Below, piece after piece: positions 32,084-43,140 of a stretch of 64,000 nucleotides of DNA. The notes beneath the pieces were generated by a model. The model saw only the letters and a program-made list of their open reading frames with translations, did no database searches and was not told the origin of the DNA. The DNA lies in NCBI GenBank assembly GCA_949775045.1, contig OX459101.1:6978394-7042393 (forward strand), given 5' to 3'. The position numbers and the translations under genes were made by a program. Numbering within the stretch: position 1 is the stretch's first letter; every line of letters begins with the position of its first letter. The DNA is from Metridium senile (taxonomy: Eukaryota; Cnidaria; Anthozoa; Actiniaria; Metridiidae).

Positions 32084-33501
32084 CGATCACACGTCTTGTC
32101 CTGAAACATTCGCTAAACTATAAATGTCATCTTAGGTATTTACCAACTCTTGACCCTTCAATTATGGCATCTTTACTTATTATCTGCTATAAACGTAGAT
32201 AGTCCCGTAGATCGTCCGTATACTTTAAACAAACAACACATCAGTCACAAGAAACTTGTTTGGTTACAACTTAAATAGTGCCCGCCGTTAGATGCTCAAC
32301 AGACCGCATCACCAAACCAATCATTAGAAACTTCTTTTTGTATATTGATAAGCTCCAGTTCCAGAATATATTAGCCCCGGCGTTTAATTGTTCGGTTCTC
32401 GGGATACAAGCAGATGGTTGTCGTAAGGAACACCGGATAAACTGGATGAAGGCTAAATGTTTACCAAAGCCGTTAATGGAGGCGTGATTGTTAACAGTTG
32501 ACACAATAAATAATTGCCCAATCAATTTGGAGTATTTGTTTATATATTCATCTTTAGCAAATAAGTTTATCTTGTGAAAACAAAATTATTTCATTAATTG
32601 TTGGTGCATGGAAAAATTTGCCTTAAACGTAAAATTCGGTGAAAATTCTAAAAGATATAATTCTAAATAATTTGTTTATATTTGTATATATTCGTAAAAT
32701 AACTTTATCTTGTGAAAACAATTTTTTTGCTCTGTTTAATGGAAATTGTCGGTGGAAAAAAATGTCTTATAAACGTACAATTTGGTGAAAATTCTTAAAA
32801 AAATAGGCCGGTTTTGACATTGCAAATATATTTTTCTATATAAAATTTCGTTAAAATATTGGACGTTTTAAAACTTTTTTTTGTAGTGTTGAAAAATGCG
32901 TACACCAAGAAATAATAAATAATGTATGCCCTCTTGGTTTACATGTTAAAACTGAAACACTAGTTTCGAGGCCACATTATAAAGCCTAAAAAAATTGTAT
33001 AAACATTTATATAGATGCTTTAAAAAGGCATTGGAGAAATAATTGAGGGAAAAAAACATTTTTAAGGCGCTGCTTTTTAAAGAATTTTTGTGGAAATTTA
33101 TCGCTGCATTATATATTAAAGCTAGGGTCGATCAAAGACGATCCCGACTTACTAAATTACATGAGTGCAGTTTAATAGCGCTATGACCCAGTGCCGATTG
33201 TGCTACGAGAGCGTTCAAAATAATTATTTTTTTCACCCAAAGCCAAAACAAGACGCCCGTTTGATCCATGTATGTGGTTATTAAAACTGCTCAACTTTTG
33301 ATTAACTTTTTAGAATATTGATTTACACATGCATGTGATCACAAGCGTTGTACAAAAAGAAATGACAAATAGTAAGACATCGTACTTCAAACTAGGAAAG
33401 AACTAGAAATGAATAGAAAATAGTGCAAATTGTCGGAGCCGAAGATATAGTCGATACTAGCACTCCAAAGCTACAAAGGATGTTGCTATTATATTCGTAA
33501 T

Positions 33502-33570
33502 TTCCCTGCTAGCAGAATCTTCCACAGTTCGATTCAGAATCGAACTGCGGAAGACTCTGCTAGCAGGGAA
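33502..33570. repeat. Near-perfect 69-bp palindrome
   Basis: TTCCCTGCTAGCAGAATCTT and, 29 bp on, AAGACTCTGCTAGCAGGGAA; the centre GATTCAGAATC closes the hairpin. It may be a miniature foldback element. Confidence 0.85.
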
Positions 33571-34138
33571 AGTCGTAATTAATCTATTTTATAATTATTG
33601 ATATTTGTCGAGATATTTCGTTCAACGCCCACCGCTGAAACAGCTTGAAAATATGTCACCAACCGACATACAATCAAAATATGCGCGCCATTAATAAAAC
33701 TGATAACAAGATAAAAAATACTGACACCCTTTGCAGTCTTTGAGTTTTTAATCTAAATTCTTGTGGGACAACGCAGTTTTGTACATGTAGTTTAGTCTAT
33801 TTGCGAATAATGGTACTTTGAATAAGTTAGGTAATAAATGATTTTGCTGTTTATTATACAATCTTTTGGCATGATATATATTAAATTTCTTGGATTGTAA
33901 ATTAGATTTTTCTATTATTATATATAGTTATATTATCACTTGTAAATTGGCCTGAAAATCCCTATGGGGAGTTCCAATAAAATGTATATATTATACACTA
34001 TAGTTTCTAACAACATTTTACTATATATTTGCGAGTTTATTTTGGGCAATCACTGTTGTGAAAAACAGTTCTTCCCAAAGCTTTTTAAGCAAGATCAATA
34101 TCATCTTTTGACATTTTTTAAAGAGCATTTGCAAATGA

Positions 34139-34203
34139 TATCCATGGAGACCGTTTCCTTATCAACGTAACTTACGTTGATAAGGGAACGGTCTCCATGG
34201 ATA
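34139..34203. repeat. Near-perfect 65-bp palindrome
   Basis: TATCCATGGAGACCGTTTCC and the complement GGGAACGGTCTCCATGGATA meet at TTATCAACGTAACTTACGTT. The arms are about 31 bp with one or two mismatches. Confidence 0.88.
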
Positions 34204-34965
34204 CCATTCTGAGTTAATATTCTGAGAAATTGAAAAAAACTCATTGACAGAACTGGGCTCACGAATAAGTATTACGATACTGACATTCAATTAATTGCAA
34301 AAATGTTGAAAAAATATTGAGGAAGAGCTCAGCTTGATCTTGCATGAGTGATCTTCTTCATTGTCTTTTTTAAATTTCTCTCCCACTAAATTCTAAACTC
34401 AGGACCGGACGTTCTTGTAATTAGATGGCTTGCATTGTGAGTAAAGATGTCTATTGAAATTATTGTGGGAGTCCATAGCTTTGTAAACTTCCAACTATTT
34501 TTAACTGAATAAATGCAAATTTGAAGAAGACTAATCATTAATAATAAATTCGCAAGTGAGAAAAGAATATATGTTGAATTCTTCACACTCGTTATCTTTG
34601 ATCGTGCCTGTCCGATGCTTTAGCGTCTTTAGCGACTGATCTTTTTTTGAAAGTGCTGACATTTAGAAAAAAATCCAATAAAAAGCATAAATCACCTGAA
34701 GCCCTAGTCTCCTGCGCAGACGTTTTTAGGGTCGGTTATTCTTATTCAATACACTAATAAGTGAAGCCCCTAAGAGATTAGACTGCGGCTATACATGAGG
34801 CTAAGGAAGCCCAAGTTCAGCGTTTTCGTTATCAATATTTCATAAATCCCCCATAATTCTTTTCGGTTGAGTAGAAAATCAAGATGGCGGACGAGTCATG
34901 ATCGGATAGTTAATTTTGTTCTCTTGGCTTATTACGGCGTTTGACTTTAACTTAACAAGTACAAC

Positions 34966-35273
34966 ATGGTGAACGTGCTAAAAGGTGTCCTCATAGAATG
35001 GTAGGTTTGATTTTTGTTTGATTTATTAAGCCTAGCTATTATCTATTTACGGTTAAGGATATTGATATTTTAAATTTTTATTTTTCAAGTGATCCAGCCG
35101 TCAAACAGTTTCTCCTTCACATGGACGAACGGAACATCTTGAAACAGAAATTCATCATAGAAGACTTGGATGAGACTCACCTATTTGTATCGGCAGACAT
35201 TGTGCCTGTCTTACAGGAGAAGGTCTGGGAACTGATGGACAAAAACTCCTTTAATATAACACAGGTTAACTGA
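34966..35273 (+). CDS. GTF2H5: General transcription factor IIH subunit 5 (TTDA/Tfb5)
   Basis: The smallest core subunit of TFIIH, which stabilises the complex through the p52/Tfb2 subunit and is needed for nucleotide-excision repair and transcription in the nucleus. There are two exons, 34966-35000 and 35090-35273, with GTAGGT donor and TTTCAAG acceptor, joined inside a Cys codon. The 72-residue product is close to the usual length (about 71). It starts [13 protein letters not shown] and shows [14 protein letters not shown] and [10 protein letters not shown], the hallmark stretches of the family. The ATG follows ACAAC, a reasonable start context. The last codons (ITQVN, stop) are part of the first unit of a tandem repeat that continues downstream, so the array grew from the end of this gene. 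TIMM23 lies 1.8 kb downstream on the same strand. Confidence 0.95.
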
Positions 35274-35757
35274 AGAAGGAGTGCAAATTTACATCCTTCA
35301 AGCATACTGAGTGTGGTTTTGATTTATAGAGGATGAAATACTATATGAACAAAATGATTGAATAACTTATGAAACATAACACAGGTTGTGTATATAACAA
35401 GAAAAACAGACATCCAGGAGTGCATACTTCAAGCATTTCTGAGTGTGGTTGTGGTTAGGGGATGAAATATTTTATGAACAAAATGATTGAATAATTTATG
35501 CAACATAACACAGGTTAACTGAAGAAAACCAGACATCCAGGAGTGCATACTTCAAGCATTCTGAATGTGGTTGTGATTAGATGATGAAATATTTTATGAA
35601 CAAAATGATTGAATAACTTATGCATCATAACACCGGTTAACTGAAGAAAAACAGACATCTAGAAGTGCAGATTTACATCCTTCAAGCATCTTGTTTGTGG
35701 TTCTATGTAATAAGATGATGAAATATTATATGAACAAAATGATTGAATAACTTAAGG
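35259..35757. repeat. Tandem repeat of about 120 bp starting in the GTF2H5 stop region
   Basis: Four units share AACACAGGTTAACTGAAGAA, TTCAAGCAT, GAGTGTGGTT and ATGAACAAAATGATTGAATA. The first unit includes the last coding bases and stop codon of GTF2H5; later units are noncoding duplicates in the 3' flank. Confidence 0.88.
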
Positions 35758-35950
35758 CCTGGCTTAAACTAGGAATCATGTAGCACAGAAATATTTCTGC
35801 TGTCCCCCAGAAAAAAATTTTGTGTCCTGGCTACAAAAGTTGTTGCGCGCTTCAATGTTTTCGAGGTGGCTAAACTGAGAAACATTGATGATACACGTAG
35901 CACGCAAAAATCGGTAGAGCGCTACATGTATCTTAGTTTAGCCAGGGCTT
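35754..35950. mobile_element. MITE (GGCCTGGCTTAAACTA termini)
   Basis: AAGGCCTGGCTTAAACTAGG opposes CTTAGTTTAGCCAGGGCTT. Subterminal ATGTAGC and GCTACATG also pair. It is inserted just at the end of the 120-bp repeat. Confidence 0.78.
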
Positions 35951-36066
35951 TATGCAACATAATGTACAGGTTAACTGAAGGAAAACGAGAAACAGACAAG
36001 CACTGAGAGTTGTGGTATTGGAAGGGTGTTTTAATAATAGACCTTTTCACAGTTCTCATTAAACAA

Positions 36067-36432
36067 CCTCAGCCTCGATAGCATGTAATTTATTCTTTAC
36101 AATTTGACTACAGCCAAAAAAATTTTAAAGTGTTTTTATTAGCTTCAATTGTTTAATAATGTGTACATTCCTTATTAAATTACTGCGAGCTGTAGTCAAA
36201 TTGTGAAGAATATATTACACGCTATTGAGGCTGAGGTTGTGGATGTGTGCGAGCTGTAGTCAAATTGTGAAGAATATATTACACGCTATTGAGGCTGAGG
36301 TCGTGGATGTGCGAGCTGTAGTCAAATTGTGAAGAATATATTACATGCTATTTAGGCTGAGGTTGTGGATGTGTGAGAGCTGGAGCTAAATTGTAAAGAA
36401 TATATTACATGCTATCAAAGCTGAGGTTGTGG
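36067..36432. mobile_element. MITE with tandem copies of its right arm
   Basis: The left arm CCTCAGCCTCGATAGCATGT ... CAATTTGACTACAGC is inverted at 36189-36236 (GCTGTAGTCAAATTGTGAAG ... TTGAGGCTGAGG). The right arm is then repeated three more times head to tail, each with GGTTGTGGATGTG. Another member is at 52885-53035. Confidence 0.82.
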
Positions 36433-36454
36433 ACGTGAACCAACTAGTGAGTAA

Positions 36455-36735
36455 ACTAGTATCATCCTCGGGAACCCAGGGGTATTCTTCTGTCGCTCGT
36501 TTCTCGCTTCCACAACATATACCCCTGGGAACGTAGTCTGTTGGAGCTTGTTCTGGAAGTCAAAATTCAGCTCTTTCCTGAAAATCAAGATAACCATTCA
36601 AAGAAAGTCGTTAAATAAGTTTGAATTTTGACTTCCGGAACAAGCTCCAACAGACTACGTTCCCAGGGGTATATGTTGTGGAAGCGAGAAACAAGCGACA
36701 GAAGAATACCCCTGGGTTCCCGAGGATGAACTAGT
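36455..36735. mobile_element. Large foldback element, arms of about 110 bp
   Basis: ACTAGTATCATCCTCGGGAA ... CTTGTTCTGGAAGTCAAAAT is repeated in inverse almost without change up to CCCGAGGATGAACTAGT. The loop is about 55 bp. ACTAGT at both ends may mark the insertion. Arm identity is so high that the insertion must be recent. Confidence 0.9.
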
Positions 36736-37057
36736 ATAGGCTGTCTTAAACTTCTCAATTTTTGTCTACAAGTTCTATTCATATTATTTGTTTGTGTATT
36801 TGTAATAATCACTGACTGAATAAATATAAAGAAATACAAAAAAATAAATGCTTTATTTTAACTTATAGTTTGGGCTTACTGTGTTTCTGAAAAAAGTGAT
36901 TTTCTTCCTAGGCGCGGTATCCCTGTGTAAGACCATTATTGCGTAATTCTATACGCATGCGCAAAGGCCTCTTTTCCACGAGGGTTGCATGAGATTTTGT
37001 TGAAATCGTAAAAAAATACCGAAAAAACTGTCTTTGGTTTATACAATTTGAACAAAA

Positions 37058-40000
37058 ATGGACTTGAGAGATAAAGATAACAGTTATGAAGACCGGTATG
37101 CAAGTTCTGTACCATCTGTGGATTTTTCTGGTAAGTTAAAAATCAGTTTTCGTACTCTTCTTTGATGATGAAGACGTCATCTCGTCTGCATTAAAATCCT
37201 TAACAATTTTGGCGTAGTTTTTGCTCATGAATGTATTAAACTGGCGTATGTAATTTAAAAGCAATATTCGTGTTTTAGATATATTTACTTCGCATATTAA
37301 ATTAAGCTTTATTTGCTGTAGTTTAGAAGATAGAAATGCATACAATGCGAATTGTGTTCTTGTCGTGTCATCCAAACTCCACGTAAAAAGCAAACTCATT
37401 GTCGATATTTATTATTTTTTAGATATTTTAATACCTTCATTGTGCGAAAATAGATAGACTTTCGTTAATTTTCTGTATTATAAAAAAAATCATGCAAAAT
37501 TACAAATTTTTCTCCTTAAAAATATAAGTAAAATATCAAAAACATCATGACTTACAACTTTCCTTGAAATTTTAACCTCGAATCTATTCTAAAACTATAT
37601 ACCTTTACTATAGGACAGTGGAAATTTGCAGTTGGGATATTTTAATACTGAAATTCCAACCTCACTGGATGGCTGTTACATAATATGTCTTTATAGCTTA
37701 CTGTTACATCATGTCCATTTTTCATGTGAATTCAAACCCCTAAGTTGTCTGAAATCGGTTAACAAACAAGGAAGCTAATGGTTTATTATTATTTTTATAA
37801 ACAAAAACTCAGTAGAGATTTCTGATTTAGCAGAATAGGGAAATCATATTTTGGACACTTATTCGTTCTAGCCATGGATAGCCCAAACATAGTGTTTGAT
37901 GCTTGAAGCATGGCCACATAAACTAACATCTATATTTTGTGTCATTTTTCATCAATATTGTGAAAATGATTCTGGGATAGAGGGTTCAGTTTCCAAAATA
38001 AATAAGTTTGGGTTTCCTGTGGTGAGAACTGGAATATAATTTGCCTATTCTGCTAAACCAGAAACCTCTCGACCACATGTTTAATACTATGATTTGCTAA
38101 CATTATGTTATTGTTTTTTAAGGTGGTGCCGCGCCACAGGCAATGTCACCGTATCTCAGCATTGATCCATCCTATTTAAATCAGGTACTGCAACACTTTG
38201 TATGATAACACAAGCATGTCTTTTACTGTGCGACTCGCCGTACTGTAGTCACTTACAAAAACTTTTGATGAATTTTTGACATTATTTTGACATTTTTCCA
38301 TCTCAATGGACCAATCAGGTACAAGTTTATATCAAGAGGCAGGGTTTATATTGATAGTCGGAGATTTTGATATCTGTAATTGGTCCGATTGAGATGAAAA
38401 AATGTCAAAATAATGTCAAAAATTCATCAAATGTTTTTGTAAGTGACTACAGTACGGCGAGTCGCACAGTATATATCTTTGAAAGAATGCAAAGCAGTTT
38501 TATTAGCATTTACATCCTTATGAGCATGATCACCAGTATCATTAGCATCATGATCAGCATCATAAGTCATGTAATCTTGGTGTTTGTGTCAGTATTATAA
38601 GTACCGTTATAGTCATCACCATTGTCATCATCAGCATCATTGTTATCATCATCATTCCTGTCATCATCATCACAATCATTATGTCTATTACCATCATCAT
38701 CACTAATCATTCTCGTTGTTAGTATTGTTAATGAAGTCATCCTTCTCAGCACCATTCCCAATGTTAATATTGTCATTACTACATTGTATGTCATTACTAT
38801 ATTATAATTGTAATTGCTAAATATGATAATGTTATTTTAGGGTGGTGCAGAGTTTGTGTTTCCTACTGACAGTAAAAAGAGAAGACAGTGGAACGAAAGA
38901 ATGTTTAGTGGTATTGGAACATCATATTTACTTGGTAAGTTAGTACTCACAATCTAGTCTTTTTTGTCATCTTTATTATTGTATTTATCATTATAAAAAT
39001 CACTTTTTAACATCTCAATCTTCTAGCCAGACAAATTCTAGCCAGATTAATTTGGGAGACTCACACTCGCTACCCCTACATTAAATATTTTAGAACAAAT
39101 CTGCTCAAATGTTGATTTTTGTGGAGAGAAGTAAACCGAAGAACTCAGAGAATAACTTCTTGACTTTGGAGACCAGAACACATCAAACAAACTCAACTAA
39201 AATATAATTCATGCCCAAGCTGGGACTTGACCCTGAACCACAGCAGTGATAGGTGCATATTAAACCACCTATGACACCCATATTTATATCACTTTCTTTT
39301 ATCTGATACTAGGTCTGGGTGCTGGTGGTGCTGTTGGTCTATATGAAGGACTAAAGAACCCAGAAGGAAAAAAATTTAAACTTAGATTAAACAGGTTTGT
39401 TATTTACATTCATAAACTATTAAAATATGATGACAAATTTCAGTAACTATCGTTCTTGACCGACTAGCCTACACTGATTCAAATATGGTAACCAATCTGA
39501 ATAAATGTTGTTCTTGACTGACTAGCCAAGACTATAAACTGAATGAAAATATGGTGACCAATTTGAATAAGTATTTTTTTTTAATGAACAGCTTCATATT
39601 TACTGAGTATTTTTTTTTTGACTGAACAGCTTCATATTTACCAATTTACAATACCCTTTTTTGCCAAATCAGTCCATCATGTTCACGTTTTCAATGTTGA
39701 TATCTTTTCAGTGTACTTAATGGCTGTACAAGAAGAGGTCCATTCTTAGCCAATAGCCTTGGTATTATAGCCCTCATGTATTGTAGTCTTGATAGTCTTA
39801 TAGAGAAGGTCAGAGGGGAAGAGGATCAGCTTAACTCTATTGCTGCAGCAGCTAGTGCTGGTATGATATTCAAATCAACAGGTAAACTATCACTCATTGG
39901 TTGACATAATGTTTAAAGCCCATCTAGGGGGTCTGTGGGACAGGGTCATAATTTTATAATCCCTAAGATATTTAGCAAGCATTTTAGAGTGGTTTTCATT

Positions 40001-40526
40001 AACCCTTGAAATACTCTTTAGTGTATAAATTATTTAATACACTCTAATTCCGGTGTGTTCGTTTGTTCTTATTTGACTATTACACTTTGTTTCACAGGTT
40101 AATGAAAACCACTCTAAAAATCCTTTTATGAATAGATGCTTGTTTAAACTCACTTAGTCTTTAACTTATTTTATTTGCCCAGGGTGGGTTGCTTGTCAAA
40201 TTATGAATAGGTTGTATTGTAGTATATTAACCCTTTGATAAATTCTCGGACCTGACATTGCTATTTTTCGAAGTTGTGATGATAGAATCAACGTATAATA
40301 ATAATTATAATATATCTTTAAGTTGGTCAGTTAAGTGTTTCGCTGAAAAATGTTACAAAATGGAACAATACTGATTAACAAAAATCTTTATTTTCTTTCA
40401 GCTGGTATACGACCAATAGCAATAGCAGGGGCAATAGGCGGTTCACTGGCAGCAGCATATCACTTTGGTGAAAAGCTACTTGAAGGCAGGGGGCAGACTA
40501 TGTCTTCAACTCCTAATTGGGCTTAA
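37058..40526 (+). CDS. TIMM23: Mitochondrial import inner membrane translocase subunit TIM23
   Basis: Core subunit of the TIM23 translocase, which moves presequence-bearing proteins across or into the mitochondrial inner membrane. Six exons with canonical GT/AG ends: 37058-37130, 38123-38184, 38841-38934, 39313-39394, 39712-39881, 40402-40526. They join in frame to give 201 residues, near the animal length of about 209. The N-terminal intermembrane-space segment has SPYLSIDPSYL; exon 3 gives RMFSGIGTSYLLG. Gly-rich transmembrane segments of the Tim17/Tim22/Tim23 family follow (GLGAGGAVGLYEGL; NSLGIIALMYCSLDSLIEK; AGAIGGSLAAAYHF). VRGEEDQLN in exon 5 matches the conserved loop after TM2-TM3. 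The introns hold a TA-flanked MITE (38226-38469), a TCATCA microsatellite, a SINE (39002-39280) and another MITE (39982-40119), so splicing must tolerate strong hairpins. Confidence 0.95.
38226..38469. mobile_element. MITE in TIMM23 intron 2, arms of about 85 bp
   Basis: Flanked by TA, starting CTGTGCGACTCGCCGTACTG and ending with the inverse GGCGAGTCGCACAG. The arms stay complementary through TGACATTATTTTGACA. It begins about 40 bp after the exon 2 donor. Confidence 0.9.
38590..38710. repeat. (TCATCA)n microsatellite in TIMM23 intron 2
   Basis: Degenerate TCATCA/TCATTG trinucleotide repeats. Confidence 0.8.
39002..39280 (-). mobile_element. tRNA-derived SINE in TIMM23 intron 3
   Basis: A diverged copy of the 26556-26853 element: TTTTTAACATCTCAATCTTC, CAAATGTTGATTTTTGTGGA and CCCAAGCTGGGACTTGACCC (B-box complement) in the same order. 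The tRNA-like head is decayed at the right end. Confidence 0.75.
39982..40119. mobile_element. MITE in TIMM23 intron 5
   Basis: TTTTAGAGTGGTTTTCATTA is inverted at AATGAAAACCACTCTAAAA. The interior has TTTGACTATTACACTTTGTT, shared with 45057-45206, so the two are one family. Confidence 0.87.
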
Positions 40527-40599
40527 AAGCATTGGAACTTTTACTTACATAAACTGACAAAACTTTCATCTATGTTTATTGCTATGATCTCACAACATT

Positions 40600-41650
40600 T
40601 GAATGGATGAACGGATTTGAATGGTAAACAAGCAAGCAGTTGAAGTGGTTACAAGAGTGAATGGAGTAAGAGGGAAAAAGAGGGAACAAGTTAAAAACAG
40701 GAAGCTTGAGAATAGGATTGTAAAAGATTGAATAGGTTCAGAAATGGATAAATGACTGAATGGAAAGAGTGAACAAGTTCAGAAGCGATTAAATGAAAGA
40801 ATGCTATATGACGGAATGGAATATGATGGAAAGAGTGAACAAGTTCAGAAGTGGTTAAATGAAAGAATGATATAGGATGGATAAAGAGTGAACAGGTTAA
40901 TGAATGGAATAAAGGGACACAAATAAAGAGGTTTAGAAATGAATGACAGATATCAGACGGAAAAATAAATCCAAAAAGTGAAATGAACGAAAGAATGGAT
41001 CAGATCTCACAATGATTGAATGAAAGCAGCAGTTAGTCAAGATGAAAAATGGACTGATACATGTCACTTTGGCCAAATGGACAGAAGCATTGAATGGACA
41101 AAGGAATACATCTAATTGAATAAGAGTAAAAGAAGATGGGATGCTTATTGATGAGAAATGTGCATGCATTTTACAAGAAAAGAATGCAACAGTGCATACA
41201 TTCAATGCAATGCATGCATTATGCAACAGCAGCAAAGAAAGATATCACTGCAAAGGATGAATGTTATCTGCTTTTACTATCAAGAGATGTTGGCCTTGAA
41301 ATTTTACAAGGAAATATTGTATACAACAACAGCAAAGAAACTTTATTTTTTGTACAAATGGACTGTTGACAGTTTAGACTGTAAAATGCTGTTACAGGAA
41401 ATGTTGAATGTGAAACATTAAAACAAAAAATAAATCTTTCTGTACAATAGAAGCGAAGAATATCGATGTCTTGTAAAAATATTAAATATATAATTTAAAC
41501 TGTAAAATGCTTAGTTACAGAAAATGTTGATCATTAAATATTACAAGAAAAGAATGAAATCTCTCTTTGCAAATACAAGCAAAGATAGTTTCTTGTTCAA
41601 GAAAAGGCAGCAAGAACATGCATGAGTAACAAGAATTGCATAATGTAAAG
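40600..41650. other. 3' flank of TIMM23 with degenerate repeats
   Basis: GAATGGA/GAACAAGTTCAGAAG/TTAAATGAAAGAATG motifs recur irregularly (40.6-40.98 kb), then two diverged copies of a block with GTAAAATGCT and ACAGGAAATGTTGA (41.35-41.55 kb). AATAAA occurs near 41430, a possible polyadenylation signal. No coding sequence is supported. Confidence 0.5.
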
Positions 41651-41828
41651 TTAGTGCTAGCCTACTTTGCAAACAGTTTTATGTTCCAGTCTCCAGCTCC
41701 CTACCCAAACAAGAGGGAACTGGAGACCACAACATAGAATTCTTTGTGTAGAAAACATAAAGCACATTGGGCATTAAAACCATAATAATACTGACAAGGT
41801 GTAGTCATGGATGATGTCCATAGCCTCC

Positions 41829-42018
41829 TCCATATAGGCGTCTCTGTGATCTAATTCGGATTTCCTGTGCTGCTACTAGAGAGGGACTAGGGGCTAGTTA
41901 GGTGAGAAAAAGGAAAGGCTTCTTTTTCTTTGCCTCTACCCCTCCCCTGCTCATTTTTTTTTTCTCATGACAGGAAACACTATGAAAAGAGAGATAAGAG
42001 ATGCCTGCAGAGGAGGCT
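41829..42018. mobile_element. MITE with TAGCCTCCTC termini
   Basis: TAGCCTCCTC near 41830 is inverted at GAGGAGGCTA near 42018. The flanks GATGTCCA and GTTGTCCA differ by one base and could be an 8-9 bp target duplication, like the element at 52470-52859. The interior has paired TTTCCTGTG/CAGGAAACA arms. Confidence 0.65.
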
Positions 42019-42039
42019 AGTTGTCCATAATCAGTTGCA

Positions 42040-43110
42040 GAAATATTAACAATTAAAAAAAACAAGAATACTAACTGCAAAACTTTGGTAAACATAATCT
42101 TCTTGTTGCAATGCAATAGTTTTGTTCAGTAAATATAATAAATACAATTGCTTGTACATAACCAAAATGATAACTTAACTTTATTTTGAACATTAAAATA
42201 CATGTTTTTATTAGTACATGTAATCTGCTAAATACTCAACAGTTTTAGAACTTAAACTTTTTGTAGTGTAAAGGCACAACCAATCAAACAATAAAATAGT
42301 CAAAGTGTTATATTTGAATAGACCGAAATAATGGAGCCAATATGTATTAGTCTAATATCTATTTCATGGGTTAAGTGCCCTCACTCTTGTATCAGAATAT
42401 TAGTTCCATCACAAGGTATTTTTTTCAAAATCTTAAAATAGTTCAGACTACATAAAATACAATGTCTATTCTATTGTCTATTGTATCAGAATATTACTTC
42501 CCTTGTCAGGTATTTCTTAAAATAGTTCAGACTACATAAAATACAATGGCTATTCTATTGTCTATTGTATCAGAATATTACTTCCCTTGTCAGGTATTTC
42601 TTAAAATAGTTCAGACTACATAAAATACAATGGCTATTCTATTGTCTATTGTATCAGAATATTACTTCCCTTGTCAGGTATTTCTTAAAATAGTTCAGAC
42701 TACATAAAATACAATGGCTATTCTATTGTCGTGGGAAAGGTACAAATGGAAAATTCAAAGAGGAGTTCCATGACCAATTTCTGGGGGGGATAAAATGGCA
42801 GTAGCAACATACATTTTTGAAATAACATGAATGCTGACTGCAAAACTTCAATATATATAACTGTTATTTCTTGTTATGTAACAAGTTGTGCAACAGTTTT
42901 GTTTAGTGGAAAAAAACCACTTGTACATAACCAGAGTGATTGTCAACGTAACAGTTTTATTTTATTACAATCGATCGGTAAATGCATCGGTTTTATTTTG
43001 AACTTTAACTTTAACAATCTGTTTGTATTGCATGCTTTCAATATTTTAATAAAGTTTAAAAAAAGTATACTTAGTGTCAGTTTTTTCTTTTCTATAAACA
43101 GTTCAGACAA
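42040..43110. repeat. Local duplication plus 84-bp tandem array downstream of NAF1
   Basis: About 42050-42260 and 42830-43020 are diverged copies of one segment (CTGCAAAACTT, CTTGTACATAACCA and TTTATTTTGAAC in the same order). Between them, 42400-42730 holds four units of about 84 bp with CAGAATATTACTTCCCTTGT and GTTCAGACTACATAAAATAC. A relative of the unit precedes the NAF1 stop codon (GTTCAGACAACATAAAA near 43100). Confidence 0.78.
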
Positions 43111-43140
43111 CATAAAACCAAAAGTTATATATATTTTTGG

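Larger units (their letters stand above)
32084..34965. other. Spacer between opsin-like gene 2 and GTF2H5
   Basis: AT-rich. It holds a two-copy tandem duplication of about 140 bp (32535-32815; TTATCTTGTGAAAACAA and CAATTTGGTGAAAATTCT recur) and two hairpin palindromes listed separately. No gene seen. Confidence 0.5.
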
